From Campylorhamphus procurvoides (lineage: Eukaryota; Chordata; Aves; Passeriformes; Dendrocolaptidae): 64,000 nucleotides of DNA. Position numbers and translations under genes: made by a program. Within the stretch, counting starts at the first letter, position 1, and every line of letters begins with the position of its first letter. The notes under the pieces are model-generated. The model was not told where the DNA came from and did not search any database. It worked only from the letters and a program-made list of their open reading frames with translations. Of the stretch, positions 10,698-24,972 are shown piece after piece. The stretch is taken from contig WBMV01006455.1 in assembly GCA_013396655.1 (NCBI GenBank), forward strand, positions 49,756 through 113,755, written 5' to 3'.

Positions 10698-11172
10698 CTG
10701 AGTCAAACATATGAATAACTATAAGGATAATAAGCATAAAATCTTCAGTTGCTCTGTGGAGGTAAATCAGATAATTGACATAATCCCTGAGCTAGGATTT
10801 ATAGTGTGATAACAAAAGTAGCTGTATTTTGAGATTTTTCCTTTCTTTCATTAAAGGCAGTCTGACTGTCATGTAGAATAATTAATGAAAGGTCTAAAGA
10901 ATGTGAAATATTATCCTAAAGAAAATATGGGATTTTGCATGGAATTTTTCCATCAAAAGTACACAGGAAGGCCAACTGTTAGGGTATATAAAAATTACAT
11001 AAATGCATAGCTTAAGGCAATGGATTCATTTTACAGTATCCTTGCATGTGTGCAATTTATCCTTAATTATTTTACCTTTTTATTACATTATTTGTGACTA
11101 TCAGACGCATGCCAGTTCTACACAATGCTTAGGCTACAAATATAAAAAAATACTCATCAGAACTGTATAAAT

Positions 11173-11178
11173 AATAAA
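11173..11178 (+). terminator. Candidate polyadenylation signal AATAAA
   Basis: A canonical hexamer about 1.1 kb after the stop, within an AT-rich stretch, followed by TTGTGAACTTGTAAAT, which offers some TG-rich downstream sequence. It could be an alternative ANGPT1 3' end. Confidence 0.4.
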
Positions 11179-12301
11179 GAATTGTGAACTTGTAAATAGC
11201 ATGTTTATATTTCCTGTAACAGTCATTTAATTTGTACAGGCAGCATTGACCCTATGCAAAGGGTGAAAAGCCTCAAAAGGATATAAATAGTAAAAAAACT
11301 TTAGATGACTGCTTGCAGGTTGCTAACAAGTAATTTTTTTCTACTAAAATGCTACAGAAGCGTGAGACTATCAGAAAGGATAAAATTCATTTAATAACAA
11401 ACAACAGCGTAGCTGGGTAACCTATGAGGGTATAGAGACATCTTTTTATTTTCAGCCCTTTGTGATTTAGTCACACGAAGAAAGGCCATTGGGGAAAGCA
11501 ACTTGCAGTCATTCTACTTCTGCTAAGTATGAAATGAAGAAGTTTACCCTGTTCCCACTGAAATCAAAAGTAATATTCTCATGAATTAAATTGGGACCAA
11601 CATGACATGCAAAATCTGCATGTGGTGAGATGTTCGCTTGTCTGATTTTTGCTTTGTTTCATTTGTTAAACTGTTTCCAGGATCAGGCACAACAAAGATC
11701 TGATTCTTTTTTAAAGGATGATGATAGCAGAGTAACTGGGGGGCTTCTTTCTTATTTTTTTTCACCTTTTTTTTTCCTTTAGTAGTTTATTTCTATGGAA
11801 TATAGAAAAAAAAAGTACTTGGATTTTTTTAAATGTCCTGTCTTAAAGACCACAAAGCCCCATGGGGTTCTCTAGTTTTATTGCAATTTGATGTGTGCTT
11901 GGTTTCAAGTGGGAAAATCTTTTGTTTGGTTGTTTTGTTGGGGTTTTTTTGTGTAGTTGTACATATTTATATATATATTTGAAATAATCTTGACTGAGGG
12001 TTAATTTGAAGATTTCTGCTGAATAAGTTACCAAACTACTCTTCACTCAGCACTTTCTCACAGAGCTGTTTTGTCCCAGTTTTCAGTAGTTTTTTTTAAA
12101 AGGTCTTCAATCATGTGCAAATATGTGGTCTATCTTCCACCATATTCTCGAAATATATATTTTTGCAGTTTCCAGGCTAAGAATGTCATTTTTGCAGAAC
12201 CTATTGTGAGAGACAAAACACATTTAAAATTAAAAGCATGATATTTACTGTTTATTTATCTGGGTTTGAAAAAAATGTGGATTTTGTTTCCTATCCTTTA
12301 T

Positions 12302-12307
12302 AATAAA
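12302..12307 (+). terminator. Likely distal ANGPT1 polyadenylation signal AATAAA
   Basis: A canonical hexamer about 2.2 kb downstream of the stop. A T-rich stretch with TTTGCTTTGCTTC follows and could serve as the downstream element. The position fits the usual ANGPT1 3' UTR length. Another AATAAA at 12593-12598 is a weaker alternative. Confidence 0.5.
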
Positions 12308-15300
12308 ATATTTAAAAAACTTGCTGAGTCTATGATTTGCTTTGCTTCAAGCATAACTTTCTGTTACAGGCTGATAGCACTTTAAAAACCACCATCTCTC
12401 CTTGTAAGAAATGTTCATAAATTTAGACAAAGCCTAGAAAAAGAGGAACTCTAATTAGAGTTTGTCCAGCAATTATTTTTGAACCTTTCAAATCCATATT
12501 TCAGTATTCTTTAATTCAATTTCCTTGATAAAATCAAGGGGCTATATTTCTTATTTTAAGTTCAAAGCATACAATTCTCTATCAAACTTTAAAATAAAAG
12601 ATTCCTTTAATTCCACAGGCAAAGATACAAATTAAAATGTGATGTTTTCCTTGTCTTATGGCGTGCTCTTCTGTCATCCATTCAATCATATTGCAAGGCA
12701 GTGACAAGTTTTTATTGATATCTTGGCAGGAAATGTCTCTTGCTCCATTTGTATGCCTTTTAACACTGCAGTGATCAGTTTTAATATATCTTTTTAGTCA
12801 ATTTATCCTCATTTTCTCTGACCTTCTCTGAATTTTTTAATTGGAGTTGTTTGTTATGTTCATTTAAATCAACACTTGCCTTGAAAGATACTAAAACTTC
12901 ATTGGTCAGTGGTAACAGTGACTTTACTATTTACCCTTCCCAGATAATTTCTTCCTGATTTATAAAACAAGAATACACAAAATTTTCACAAACCAATAGA
13001 TGTGTTTTCCGTAGCATACAGATCCTTAATTTTTATTATCTTCTGAGGCTGGAGATGCAATTTAAATGCACACTTTTCTAAGAACCCTAACATCCAGTAC
13101 TGGCCTATGAAGTAGGCAAGTCATCTACATTTATAGTCATCTAAGCAACAGGTTCCCAAAACAGAGTTCCGTAAAAAACTTGCAGCTTAAACTGCAGCTC
13201 TGACGATGCCTCAAATAACCTCTCTTGGCGCTGGCACAGCATTCCCTTCTCCTTTAGGGAGAAAAAAAAATGAAACAGTATCACAACAAAAGCTTAGCTC
13301 TAGGTAGGATCAAGCATAATTTACAACCAGACTGTGCTGCAGTTGTTGAAAAGGTATTCCTACCAAACGGCTTTTACAGGATCTGGACAGCTTGGAGAGA
13401 GGCAGTAACTCCTGAATACAGCTGAGGTTACTGCTGTTGCCTGCCTCTGACCTGGGGTGTGCACACAGACACAAGTACACACACAAATCTGTGTGTGAGG
13501 AACACTTGACCCAGCCCAAAAAAATTACCTTTTCGAAATTTTATCTAAAAGAAATATAATTTCAGCTCAGATTAAAAAAAAAAAGAATCCAAAAAGCACC
13601 AAAAATTAAATAAACTGAAAATGCAGATGACAAGGATCAAGAGCAGGAATGAGAGAAGGCATGGATATGGTACATAAAATAGAGAGGCAAAGGATGGACA
13701 GGGAAGACTAGAAGGAGGGGATTGTCTGTGAGACAGCACTTTCATATTTACAGTGCCAAGACAGTCACACAGTGTGGGAACACCCTTTTTCTCTAGCAGT
13801 GTCCAAGCCCATTCTTCCTGGCTCTTACTCATATGAGCAGAAATCTGTGGGTATTGTTTGCTTTTGTATGCTTTGAGGGGCTTTTTTTTTGTGTGTGTTT
13901 TAAAAATTTTTCCTCAGGGAGAAATTTAGTATGGATCTTTGAGAAGACATGCTGCTCATAGTTAAGTCAAGTTAGCTGTGGAGCAAGTCCTGTAAAAATG
14001 AAAAAGTTCCTTTAGAAAAGTTGCATTCTGTTTTGTGAATTTTAGGTACTGGGATGAAATAGAACCTATGCTCATCCAGAATCCTTTGAAATTAGGGCCT
14101 TCATTCTTCCACTAGCTAAAATTTATATTTTAAGCAGACTTTATTGTCCATATAAATGGTTTGTGCAAATTTCTGAAACAGTGAGTTCAATTAAACACTA
14201 AAGAATGGTTATATACTGTAAATATGGCACGCAAATAATATATTAAAGTACATGAAGGCCTAGACACTAGCTCTGTGTTTTGGTAAAGAGAATTTGGAGC
14301 TCTGAAATGCTACCATAAATTTCCTTTCTCTCATTATACTTCTCACCTTTCTCTCACTTTAATAGTGCCCCTATTCCTCCTTTTAAACTTCTGTCAGTAT
14401 TTGCCTTTTGCTGCCTGGAAGGAGTCACAGGAAGCAAGCCCCACACTTAACAGAAGGTCTGCAGCTACTTTTGTTCACAACAGCATCAGCTATGGGGAGT
14501 GCATAGTCTGTCCTCCACCAAACCATGGGGAAAGAACATTTCTGGACAGTTGCCATTTGCTCTGCAAGACCACAGGCAGAAAAACTGACACATAGGCACA
14601 CAGAGGGCCTTCATTCCACTTAAACAGGAAATGGATGCTTTGCCAGGTCAACCCTGAAAGAACTCCAGAAGAGTAACTTGTAGGCAGCTTCTTCAGCACA
14701 GAAGAAAAGGGAGAGGGAAAAAAGTCTAAAACAAAGCAAGTTAAAATGGAGAATCTTGATACACTGAAATGGGTAAGGAAGAGTTGAGGAAGACTGAGGA
14801 AATTAGTATTGTAGAACAAGTCAGCTAAGAATACAAAGGAATTATATTAGGAAGCTGAAGGCAAAGTCAACAAAAGAAGACAGTCAGTCTGACAAAAAGA
14901 ATATGGAGAAATGACAAAGACAAAAGCAGTTGAAAAGAAGTAAACTGGAGAAGAATTTGGCAGAGGTCTCTGTTAGCATATTTATTTTTAGTATCCAATT
15001 AATTCTCCAAAGCCTAAACAAAATAGTATTGGCCTTTTACTTTCTGCATTTATTTATTATTTACAATGCAATGGAGCTTCACTTTGGTAAAATCCAAAGC
15101 AATACTTAAAAAGCAGACCCTTCCCAGAGAAATTTTTAGTAACATGCTGCCTGAGAAACAGTTCATGCTTTTAGCAAATCCACAAGTAGATAAATCAGCT
15201 CTGGATAATATTTAATCTTTCACTAAAAGATGTGCATCTCCATCCTTTTGCAGCCCTCCGATGTATGTATTTAGAATCATTGTCTGCCCCAAAGGAAACT

Positions 15301-18300
15301 ATATATCTCAGATCTGAACTAATTTCTCATTGTCAAATCACTAGTTTGTTTTCTTTTGAGTAATGGAGCAGAACTCCCGGCTATATGTTTTATTTTTTTT
15401 TATAAGTTTAAACACTCCTGTCTTTGAGTTCATCTTTCATCCACCAGGGATGATTATTTAATCTCTCTTTGATAGGTTCACTTAGTGCTGTTTGTTCTGT
15501 AAAACCCCCAGGCAACATTCTCCTGAACTAATGCAGTGGTTCTTGTCACCATCTTCTGCTTTGTTTTCATGTGTAATATCATACTGCCAGGCACCAATAC
15601 TGTTCTTTCTGATGGGTTTCATTCAGTTCTTCCAGAAAATCTGGAACTCCTTGGAGTAACATCAGTGCAAATCCTTGGTCCCAGAGATTCTGGCCCATCC
15701 CTATACCATGACCTGCAGCTGCCCAAATCTTTCTTGCTACAAGCCATGCCATGGCTATCTGTACCTTCATCCAGGTAACAGAGCTGTCATCAAGCCCCCC
15801 TGCTTCCCTCCTACCTGTTTCTCCTGGCCAATCTCCCAGTCCCAAAAACGGAGAGAAGCATGGCCCGGCACTCACCATGACAACATTTTCTAGTGGGGTG
15901 ATGTCTCTGCTCACCTACCTCCAGTGCACACTGTGAAGAAGCCCCTCTGGAGTGAAGGTACTGAACTTTTTGAATGGCCTGGTCACAAGACCAAGATGAT
16001 GCAAATTCATGTCAAAAATTTTTAAGACATATAGCCACATTAACCAAAGGCTTTTCCCACTATTTTATCTGGTCTGTTAGAGTAAGAATCCAATGCTAGT
16101 TTTGCTACAGGAGCAGACAGAATTGTCTAAACAAGTAGGTGGAGATGTTTCTACGGTCCCTCACTTTTAGTATCTTACAACAGCTTTGGCATTTGTTTGG
16201 AGTTTTCAGCGCTTTGGGAAAAGAGAATAACAAATACATTTGACTTAATTTTGCAAAAATAAGTTTATAAGCAAGAACAGCTTTACTCAAAACAGTGCAA
16301 AATGCAGAGATAGAAAATATACATCTCTGACTCTGGGTTTATGAACAGAGATTTGGATGGGAACCAACAGCTCTCTCACAGCTCCTTTTTGGTTGTGTGA
16401 CTTGTTTGAATTCCCTTGACACTGGCAACTCCTGAATCTCCTTTCCAACCACTGTGAGCTATCCCACAGCCCAGAGATTAGATCAAAAGGACTGCCTCAG
16501 TTTGAACTAATCTGAAATAGATTGAATACAAGTCAGTAGATAATGCTGGAAACTGAAGAGATTTACACGTTCACTAACCTGTTCAAGTTAAGATTTTACA
16601 CAGGTAAGTATCAGAGAAAAAAAATCAAAAATGCTTGTATTTTCATTGGAAATATGTATACTATAAATATATAAAACATATAGCTTAAGTAGCCACTGGA
16701 AGTGTGGGGAAAACAATAAAGAAAGTTCATCCTAGAACAAAGCAGCTATCCTAACATCTCAGCTCACTCGGAGTTGCAGAAGAACCCTTATTCCTGAAGT
16801 TTCTGCTGTCTGCTGCCACCTGTAGTTCAAAAAGAAGCTTTTCCAAAAATGAATGCATGGGCAGAATCAACTAAACATGCAGCGAGACATCCAAGAAAAG
16901 GACACTGAAGGGACTAATAAAAATGGCCAGGATGTCTAGCACAGATGGTCAAAATGAAGTCTTTATTTAGGTACATGCTTTCAGTTTTAGAAGTACTGAA
17001 CTCCCACTGGCTTCAGTTTATTCCAAATGAGTTAAAAATACACTGAGTATATAGGCATTTAGACCTTTCCTAGGGAAAATAATTATATTTACAGAGTAAA
17101 AAGTTACTAAAAAAAACACAGGTGGTGGAGGAACTGGAACTACACAAAAGCACTCTAAAAATTCATGTTGCATTTACTATATTTTGACTAGACCAGAGAC
17201 ATGTATATGGAGTGCACACATCAGGAGGCCTAAGGAAGAAGCAAGGAAGAGAAAGCTATAGTCCAAGATGGGAACTGAACTATTCTTGAAACAAGACCAC
17301 ATTAAAAGGGTCTTCAAGACAAATGCTCAGCAGTTGTAAAAGCAAAAATTCAATTTCTTCTTTGAATCTAAAGCTAACCAACTTATGCATTATGCATTAT
17401 CCTGAATGTCTTTAGTTGGTCTCTCACAGGTTTTATCTCATGGGCCAAGAATCACATCGCAATAGGTTTTTTACTCATGAGGAATAATTCATTGGGAAAT
17501 AAAAATATATCCTTTTAATTTTATATTTTTAACTCCCCAACTAATCAGCTCATTTCAGTGCCTTTATTTACTCTGGAACCATATTCAGCACTACAAAAAA
17601 AAAAAATCCTGTGTCTTTTCAGGAGTTCAAGAATTCATTTTTTTCCCTTAAGTGAACCTGAGTGATATTTGCCATAGGATGGTCCAAACCAATATCTTCA
17701 GAGCAGCCCAAACTGCTAATCCTGTTGCCATAAATAAACTATCTAGTTTCTCTGACCTTTCACTTCCCAGTGTTCAAACCAGAGTCACACTGAGGTTGTG
17801 ATTTACAGGTCACAAGGCCACAGATAACCTTAGATATTAGCAGGATTCCATGTCATTTCTTACAGAAACCAGAAGTAAATCAATATTTAGAAAGCTGGAG
17901 AAACTCAGTTGTTCTTGCCCTTTTGTCTGCTTTGAGTTTCAAAAGCAGCCAACTTAGCAGCTTTGAACGAATAAAAATGAGTACAGATGAAACTAAAGCA
18001 GAGGCAATTTGGCTACCCACTGGATACAAGCATGACCAACAAACAACCATTTCATGGCTGCCCAGGAGGGGTCCAGCACCATAGGCAGGTCTGTACGATG
18101 CCTGCAGTATAGCATGGAGGAGCCAGCACTGCATGACACAAGCAGTGAAGATTTCAGCCTCAGAACCTGGGCTGGTAAGAAACATAGGTTCACTGAATAG
18201 CTGCTTGAGAATAAGCAGCATTTTGAATGTCAGCTGTGCCTCTGATTCAGTTCTGATCTTCCCTGCACAGCATCTGGTAGCTGGGAGGCCTATGGTGAAA

Positions 18301-21300
18301 ATTGGACCAATATCCTTCCTCCCATCTTCTTTGGGTCAGATGACGCTCTGGCCATGAAGGAGCTCAGACATCACATCCCCCACATCCCATGCTAACAAAA
18401 ACAACACTTCTCAAGATCATTACATTCCCTGAAGGAGGCAAATCAGCATTATTATTTCACATGTTTGTGTCTAGATAGACATTTCCACTCATGAGTTAGA
18501 GACTGAGAAGTTTTGCAGATGTGGTTCTACACATCAGCTTGTTGACTTATAAAAAACCTCTGTCCCACCCACTTGTAGAGAACCCAGCCTTGTATTTACT
18601 ACCACAGATTTCTTAAATGGGATATTTTCCAGTTGCCCACCCTTTTAAGAGTATATCCATGAATGAGCACTTTCAGAGCATGTCACACCTAGTGAATAAG
18701 AGAAAATTAATTGACCTACTCCTACAAAAGGCAAGGGAAGATAGTTAATAAAACTTTCCAACGTACTAACACTTGTGATTGCATGGACAGTCAAGCTGCT
18801 TCAATAGGGACTGAATTGTCCCCGTCCATATGTTTTTCTTCAGGTTTTAACACTGCATCTCTTCATGTCTTTAACTCCTAACTCCTGAATTTATGGCCTT
18901 TTATCTGGAGCATAATGTAAATAAAAGTAAAACAAAGCCAAAATTTCTCCTTTCTTCACAACTATTAAGTCAGGAAATACTAGTTGATATTTTTTCTTTT
19001 TGTATTCACTTTGTTGGAAACAGTCAATGAAGCTTTTACACAAAATAATAAGGCAGGGAAAGCAAGGATTTCAGAGTCCATGAGATTCCTGCATCGTCAA
19101 TGGCAACGCAGAGAAACTTAATTTATGCATGCACCTGTCTGACTCTCCTGCTGACCATGCAAATCACCATATTAAACTGAGCAGTAACACACCAAGTATG
19201 TCAAATCACTGAATTGATTATCTAACAGATCTAATTTGCAAAAGAAATCTTTAGTGCTCAGTAAGTGAGTTATAAGATTAGTGTCATGGAAAGGCCTGGT
19301 ATTCCACCAGGAAATATCAGGTTACTCTGTGCATCCCAAAGTATTTCTCTCCAGTTAGTGCTCTGCACATTGTTATCAGAAACAATGGTTGCACAAAAAG
19401 CAGCTCTAGTAGGCAGGCAGCAGGACCCTGCCAAAGTGAAATGCCCTCTTTAGTACTGTAAAATAAGCTTCACTGACAAGGATAAGATTTCACCTTCTTT
19501 CTTCCATAAAGGCCGCATCCCTGAGGTAATCTTTTCAACTTTTGCTGTCTTTCCTTGTTTGGGCCAAGTCATCCTTTGCTGGCTTCATACATCATGGAAC
19601 TAAAAGAAAACACAAATCCTTTCATTTTCCTTTTTACAGTTTGCTGTGAGTAGCTGGGGGCTACGAACATCCTATGTGCACTGCCAAAAGAGTACAGGTT
19701 GACAAGGCAGACTGAAAATCTTCTGCAAGGGAAAAAGAAAAGGGAAAAGTCCTCTATCTAAAAATTATGTAATGGTTTGCCAGGGGCTTGGAAAGATTGG
19801 TGGGCCCTCCAGCATCCAGGGGCACCCAGGTGGCTTGGACAGGGCTAGGGAGGGCACTCTCACCTGTGGAGCCTGGGCAGTATCCTTAGTCATCTTCAGG
19901 AGAAGCCTTCTGTTGTTGGCCAGAGTTTGCTTTGCTCAGGTTGGACTATTTTTGTACTTCCAAGATGACTCCCTTTGTGGTTTGATGTCCTGCTCACCAG
20001 TAGCATTGCTGGTGATCAGGGGTGCCAGAGCTGTCTCTGCAGAACAGTCAGGGCCTGGGCTATTCTCAGACAGAACTCTGTTTATTCCAGCTCAGCTGCA
20101 GTGCATGACCTAACCGAAAAACTGATGGGCAATTTCTCAAGTACAGTACAAATCTGAAGACTTTCTCATACTTCGCAGGCTATGAACTTTGGATCACCAC
20201 AGTGGAAATCTGCTGCTGAGTTGTACTTTATTTTTAATTTTATTTTAGAATTTTTTTACTTTGTATATCCAGGTGAGATACAACCGCTGCAAAATGAGAA
20301 CCTGTCACTGCTTGCCAACATTTAATGTTACACACAGGAAAAGAACAGCAGGCTAAGGAAATATTGGAAGATTCCCAGTGAGATTTTCATAGGAACACAG
20401 TTAAGGAAGAGGAGAAAAAATGTAGCACTTAAAATGGGTAAAAGTATATCTTAGGGTCCAGGCTCCTCAGATCCTGCCAGGGCCTCCATCACACAACCTA
20501 CCAGACACAGTGGCAAAAGGTGAAGAACAATCTCCACAGAGATGAAGTTAAAAATAATGACATGGCATTTGTGAAGCTCAGATAAAGAAAAGATTTTTAA
20601 AAAAGAACAAAACCTACAAGCAGCAAGCACCTTGTCTGTCATTCTGATTCAATGGCTCACTCCTATATAAAATGTGGAAAAGGAAGAGCAGGTCATGATC
20701 AGACTCTGAAGTCCTGGATAGTTTTGTGGGCCACTCATTACTATAACTCAGAGTCACTTCATTTGCTGCTGATGGAGCTGCCCGGTTTGTGTTTATTGTC
20801 CCTTGTGCTCCCACACAGCTCCTTGGCAAACACAGGGGCTTGAAAGGAGAAACAGTAATTCAGGAAGTCTTCTAACACAGCAGGGTTACATTTGCAATAT
20901 GGAAGGGTTAAGATTGAAAACCAAAGTAGTTTAATTCTGTTTTCAGAAATCAGGACCTAATGCAGGATTATCTTTAATGACAGACGTCAAGGTGTCAAAG
21001 GACGGTGTCAGGTTTCAGACCTTTTCCTAGTTTAAATTCCTGTGTTTAATCAAAGGCTAACTGAATCATTGCTGGTAGTGAAGAGTTACTTCAGCTGTTG
21101 TGGGTGGCCTACAATAAGTAATGCCATATTCAGGCAGCAGTCTCCTACATGCAAATGTATTTCCCGTGAATGTTTCTGTGTACAGAAAATACATGTGACA
21201 GAATATACAAGCTCTCTCTCAGGAGAAAATGTAAAATAATTCTAACCTACATTATTTCTTAACTGTTTCATCCCTTAGATGAATAACCTTATTTTTTATT

Positions 21301-21983
21301 CATGACTCTTCAATTTAGGTTGGATAAAATAGAGCAATAGCAATTAGCTTTCTTTAATTCCTGTGTCAGAACTCATATCAGCAGAATTCTGTTTTGCTGT
21401 GTCAGGCTGCATTTCTTATTTTCATCTGAGCAGCATATTCCTTACAGAAAAAAAAGGAATCAAACTTTTGTGAACTGATTGTTTATTGGTTTGGCAATAC
21501 TCAGTTTATATACCTAAAGTAGGACATAAAACAAAAATTGATTTATATCTCACAGCTGAAACTTGTATGCTATTTTTTCCATCTCGAGTAACTGGTATTG
21601 CAAATAATTTCAGTGAAAATAATAGTTTGTCTGCAGAATCCATAGCTACTTTTTATGTTCATACAGAGCTTTGTACCAAGCCTTGAAAAGTATTCCTTCA
21701 TCTCCTTTATTCCTTGCTATGGCAGCTCTATTGTTGTTCAGTTTGGTTGATGTTAACACCAGAAATTTTAATAACCCACATTAATTGGCTTTCTCAAAAA
21801 TACTTCTTTTGATGAAATTTATATTTTCATACTTCACAGAGTTTGGCCAGTTTTATATAAAATTTCTATTATATAATTAGATACACTAACTTATAAAGGA
21901 TTGATGTATCTGACAATTCTACATTTTTTGCAAAGATTACAAGTCAAAAAAAAAGATGAATGACCTCATTAACTGAGTTGTTT

Positions 21984-22010
21984 AAAAAAAAAACAACAAA
22001 AAAACTAAAA
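21984..22010 (+). repeat. A-rich low-complexity tract
   Basis: Runs of A are interrupted by single C (AAAAC-like units). Simple sequence with no associated element seen. Confidence 0.6.
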
Positions 22011-22921
22011 AGTCTTTACACTATAACCAAGCATCAAAAATATGCTGATATATTTTACAAAACATGGTTTTTCATGGATTTGCTATTCAAAAGAAATATT
22101 CGGGGAAGGGGGATTTCCTTTTAGAAATATTTGTGGTTCCAATGAAAACCTCAGAATGAAGAGCTTGGATTTCTAATGAAAAGTCCACATATTTTGGTAT
22201 GATTGTAGAAGAATTCTGCTTTTTTCATAGCCTTCCTTTCCACTCCCAAATTTCACCAGGGAAACCAACAATTAAATATAAATAAGAAACAATAATTATT
22301 GGTTTTCTGAAAACAAAATTGTGGGAAAATATGTAATTCTTTTCCTCTATATTTCAGGCAATATAAGAACATGATTAAACATCTGACAGTGTATTCCTGC
22401 TTAGTTGCTCTGTAATAGAAGCACAGCAGCTAGTCCACCTCTTCTAGAAACAAAATTGCATCAAGGAAGAAGTGATAAGCTGAGAAAAGGATTTATTCCT
22501 TACTGTGATCAAATGTCTTACACAGAATTTAGTGGCAAAATTGAGTATTTTTTGATTTTGTATCTTTTTCAGTATCATCCAAAGGAAAAAACCCATTGGT
22601 TTCCTTAAGTCACGCCAAAAAGAACATGTAACTTGAAAGCAATCAAATATACACAGGCTTATAAACTGGCAGTCAACCTCGTACTCGACATGGCAAACTA
22701 TGAGAAGTAGCAGGAATTCTCTTCCACTTCCAGGTGTTGTAAGAAATCTTTATTGCTGTACATCTCCTTTTGCTTTTGCCTCTGACTTGATTCCAAACAC
22801 ACCTTTAATCAAGCAACCCACATGGAAATTAATCTTTTCACAATTAGGAAAACACAAAACTCACTAGAGTCTCCTGAAAGTCAGCCTTTTCATTCAATGA
22901 ATAAAGAAGGAGATCCGGTCT

Positions 22922-22936
22922 AAAAAAAAAAAAAAA
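22922..22936 (+). repeat. Poly(A) tract
   Basis: About 15 consecutive A. No retrocopy is recognisable upstream. Confidence 0.7.
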
Positions 22937-24948
22937 AGACAAAAGTTTTGCTGTTCTGTAGTACAATGAATTTCTCACTGGTTTAGATCAAATAAAAGAT
23001 CAGGTCTTGAACAGGTTAATAAAACAGTATGAAATCTGCTGGGCACCGAAAGTTATGTAAATGGACTGCACAGCTAAGCCAGCCTCTCCTGGTGCTGGAT
23101 GCACAAGGTCATTAAGAAAAGGGGAAACCCGCATCTGCTCTGTGTTTATAGACAGGCATAAAATGATTATTGCAAGACTTGTAGATAATATGATCCAATG
23201 TGGATGCAAACCTCTGGAGTATCCAAGGAATTCATTTTAGTTTTCAGAAGGCTTTGATCTGTCGACATTGACATTTTCTGCTCTAAATAACAATTAAGCC
23301 ATTAAAGCAGTATGACTGAAGCCAAGTTTTCTGTAGATTCCCACCCCATAGCAATAGATGTCAGATTGTAACATAGGATAATTCATATAACAAAAGAAGT
23401 AATCCAAATTTTTTTCATCAAAAGAACCCTGATATAAAATCTAATCCAAAAATGACATCTGCAGTTTTAAGCAAAGCAGTGTTATTTGAGTGATTAGATA
23501 TCATGCTAGACCATAAAGAATTCATGGCCTCCCTTTGTTCCAAAAGCTGTCTAAACTGTGAATTTATATTAGTGATTTGTCCAATATTTTAGGCTGCAGT
23601 AGAAGTAATGAAATGTGTCAATAATTCATTACTTTAGACTCCTTTCCTCAGAAATCTGTTTTCAATTCTATTTGGACTAGCATCTACTTCTAACAAGCTT
23701 AGCTATTTCAACATATCCCAGGCCAAAAAAATAAGTTTGTGTCAAATCGAAAACCTGGGGAACATTTCAGTGACTCAGTTGAAAATAAGAATCATCAGCA
23801 TTCACAATTTCAACTCTAAAACTTAGCAAAATAGCTATTGAACATATGAGTATACCCCTATATTTTGTGTCTTCTTTAGGGAGAGTGATCATCAGTGAGG
23901 TTTCACAATGACTAAGACTAAGGTTAATGCTGAGTAGGAAAACTTCCACAGCAGCTGCACATTCATCTGAAGCCTTCACCAAAGCCTAAGGGATAGTGCT
24001 GCTCCCATCTGGCACTGCTGGCACACACCAACCCAGTCTGCACCATCAAAGAAGAGAGCAAAAATGCTCCTTGCCTCTCACAGTCTCTTGTTTTCCCCGG
24101 TAAGACTAGTAGTTTTTTGTCAGAGATGTGTGGGGGACAATTCATTCAAAGAAGCCCAAAAGCCTGGGAGGTAGAGATAGGATTAATTTTCCTGATCATG
24201 TCTTGATAACAGTTAGAGAAGAAGAAAAATATCTCCTTAATTTTTCACTTTTGTTTCATGCTATAACACAAATTTTAATTTTTTTTATAAAGGCAGGGGA
24301 GATTTTGTGACCTGTTGTCCCATTTTCTTTAAATGAGAACAGCAGCCTTCTTTTTATGAGTAGCAGCTTCACTGCAGGAGATTAAAATAAATATTGAAGA
24401 GGCAATCATTATTTGTGGATTTCTTGTTTTGGTGGGTTTTTTTCATTTCAAACCTGAAAATTTTCAGATGCACAACTTAAAGTCTTCCTGTTACATGTAT
24501 TTGCCACTCCTAGAGTAACAATCTCTAGTATTTTCAATACATAAAGGGTTCTTGAACTTTATAGAATAACTTGGGATATATTTATTTTCAGAATTTAGCT
24601 ATTACTTTGGTTTATTGTAATCCTACATCACTCAAAATAATTTACCCTTGATCTGGTTTGATTGTAAAAGCTCTTTCCTTAAGATCTGTTGGAAAGCTTT
24701 CATTTGACAGCTGTTCATTTTGCTAACTGACTCTTCAGTCTAATCCGTGCAATCTGGGAATTTTACGGTGATCATGAAATCTCAACAGTCATCCAAGTTG
24801 CAAAATTTACAGTTCCTGAAGAAATTCTTCTTGGAACAGTAACTTCAGTATTCTCTGTGCTCTCATCTAATTATCTTTCCTGAATATTTTTCACCATTGG
24901 CAGTCAAAAGATATAAGTTGATCCCAGTAGGTCTGCTGCAATTTGGTG

Positions 24949-24972
24949 CACTAAACCAAAACCAAAACCATT
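24949..24972 (+). repeat. Short AACCAAA-type repeat
   Basis: Three imperfect units of ACCAAA form a short simple repeat. Confidence 0.5.

Larger units (their letters stand above)
10087..12330 (+). other. ANGPT1: ANGPT1 3' untranslated region (inferred extent)
   Basis: Sequence after the stop codon is AT-rich with many ATTTA motifs and has no recognised interspersed repeat, as expected for a vertebrate 3' UTR. AATAAA-type signals lie at 10692-10697, 11173-11178 and 12302-12307. A UTR of about 2.2 kb agrees with my memory of the mammalian mRNA, so I favour the last signal. The end is an inference that transcript 3'-end data would settle. Confidence 0.65.

Noticed and set aside
16421..16480. 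Possible forward-strand CR1 tail (CTTTCCAACCACTGTGAG)
   Set aside because: Only the short TTTCCAACC core matches. The surrounding sequence and the ATTCTATG end repeat are missing.
19772..20113. 113-codon open frame with hydrophobic stretch
   Set aside because: The hydrophobic run could look like a membrane segment, but the frame overlaps another of 60 codons, has no homology that I recognise and no promoter or splice signals.
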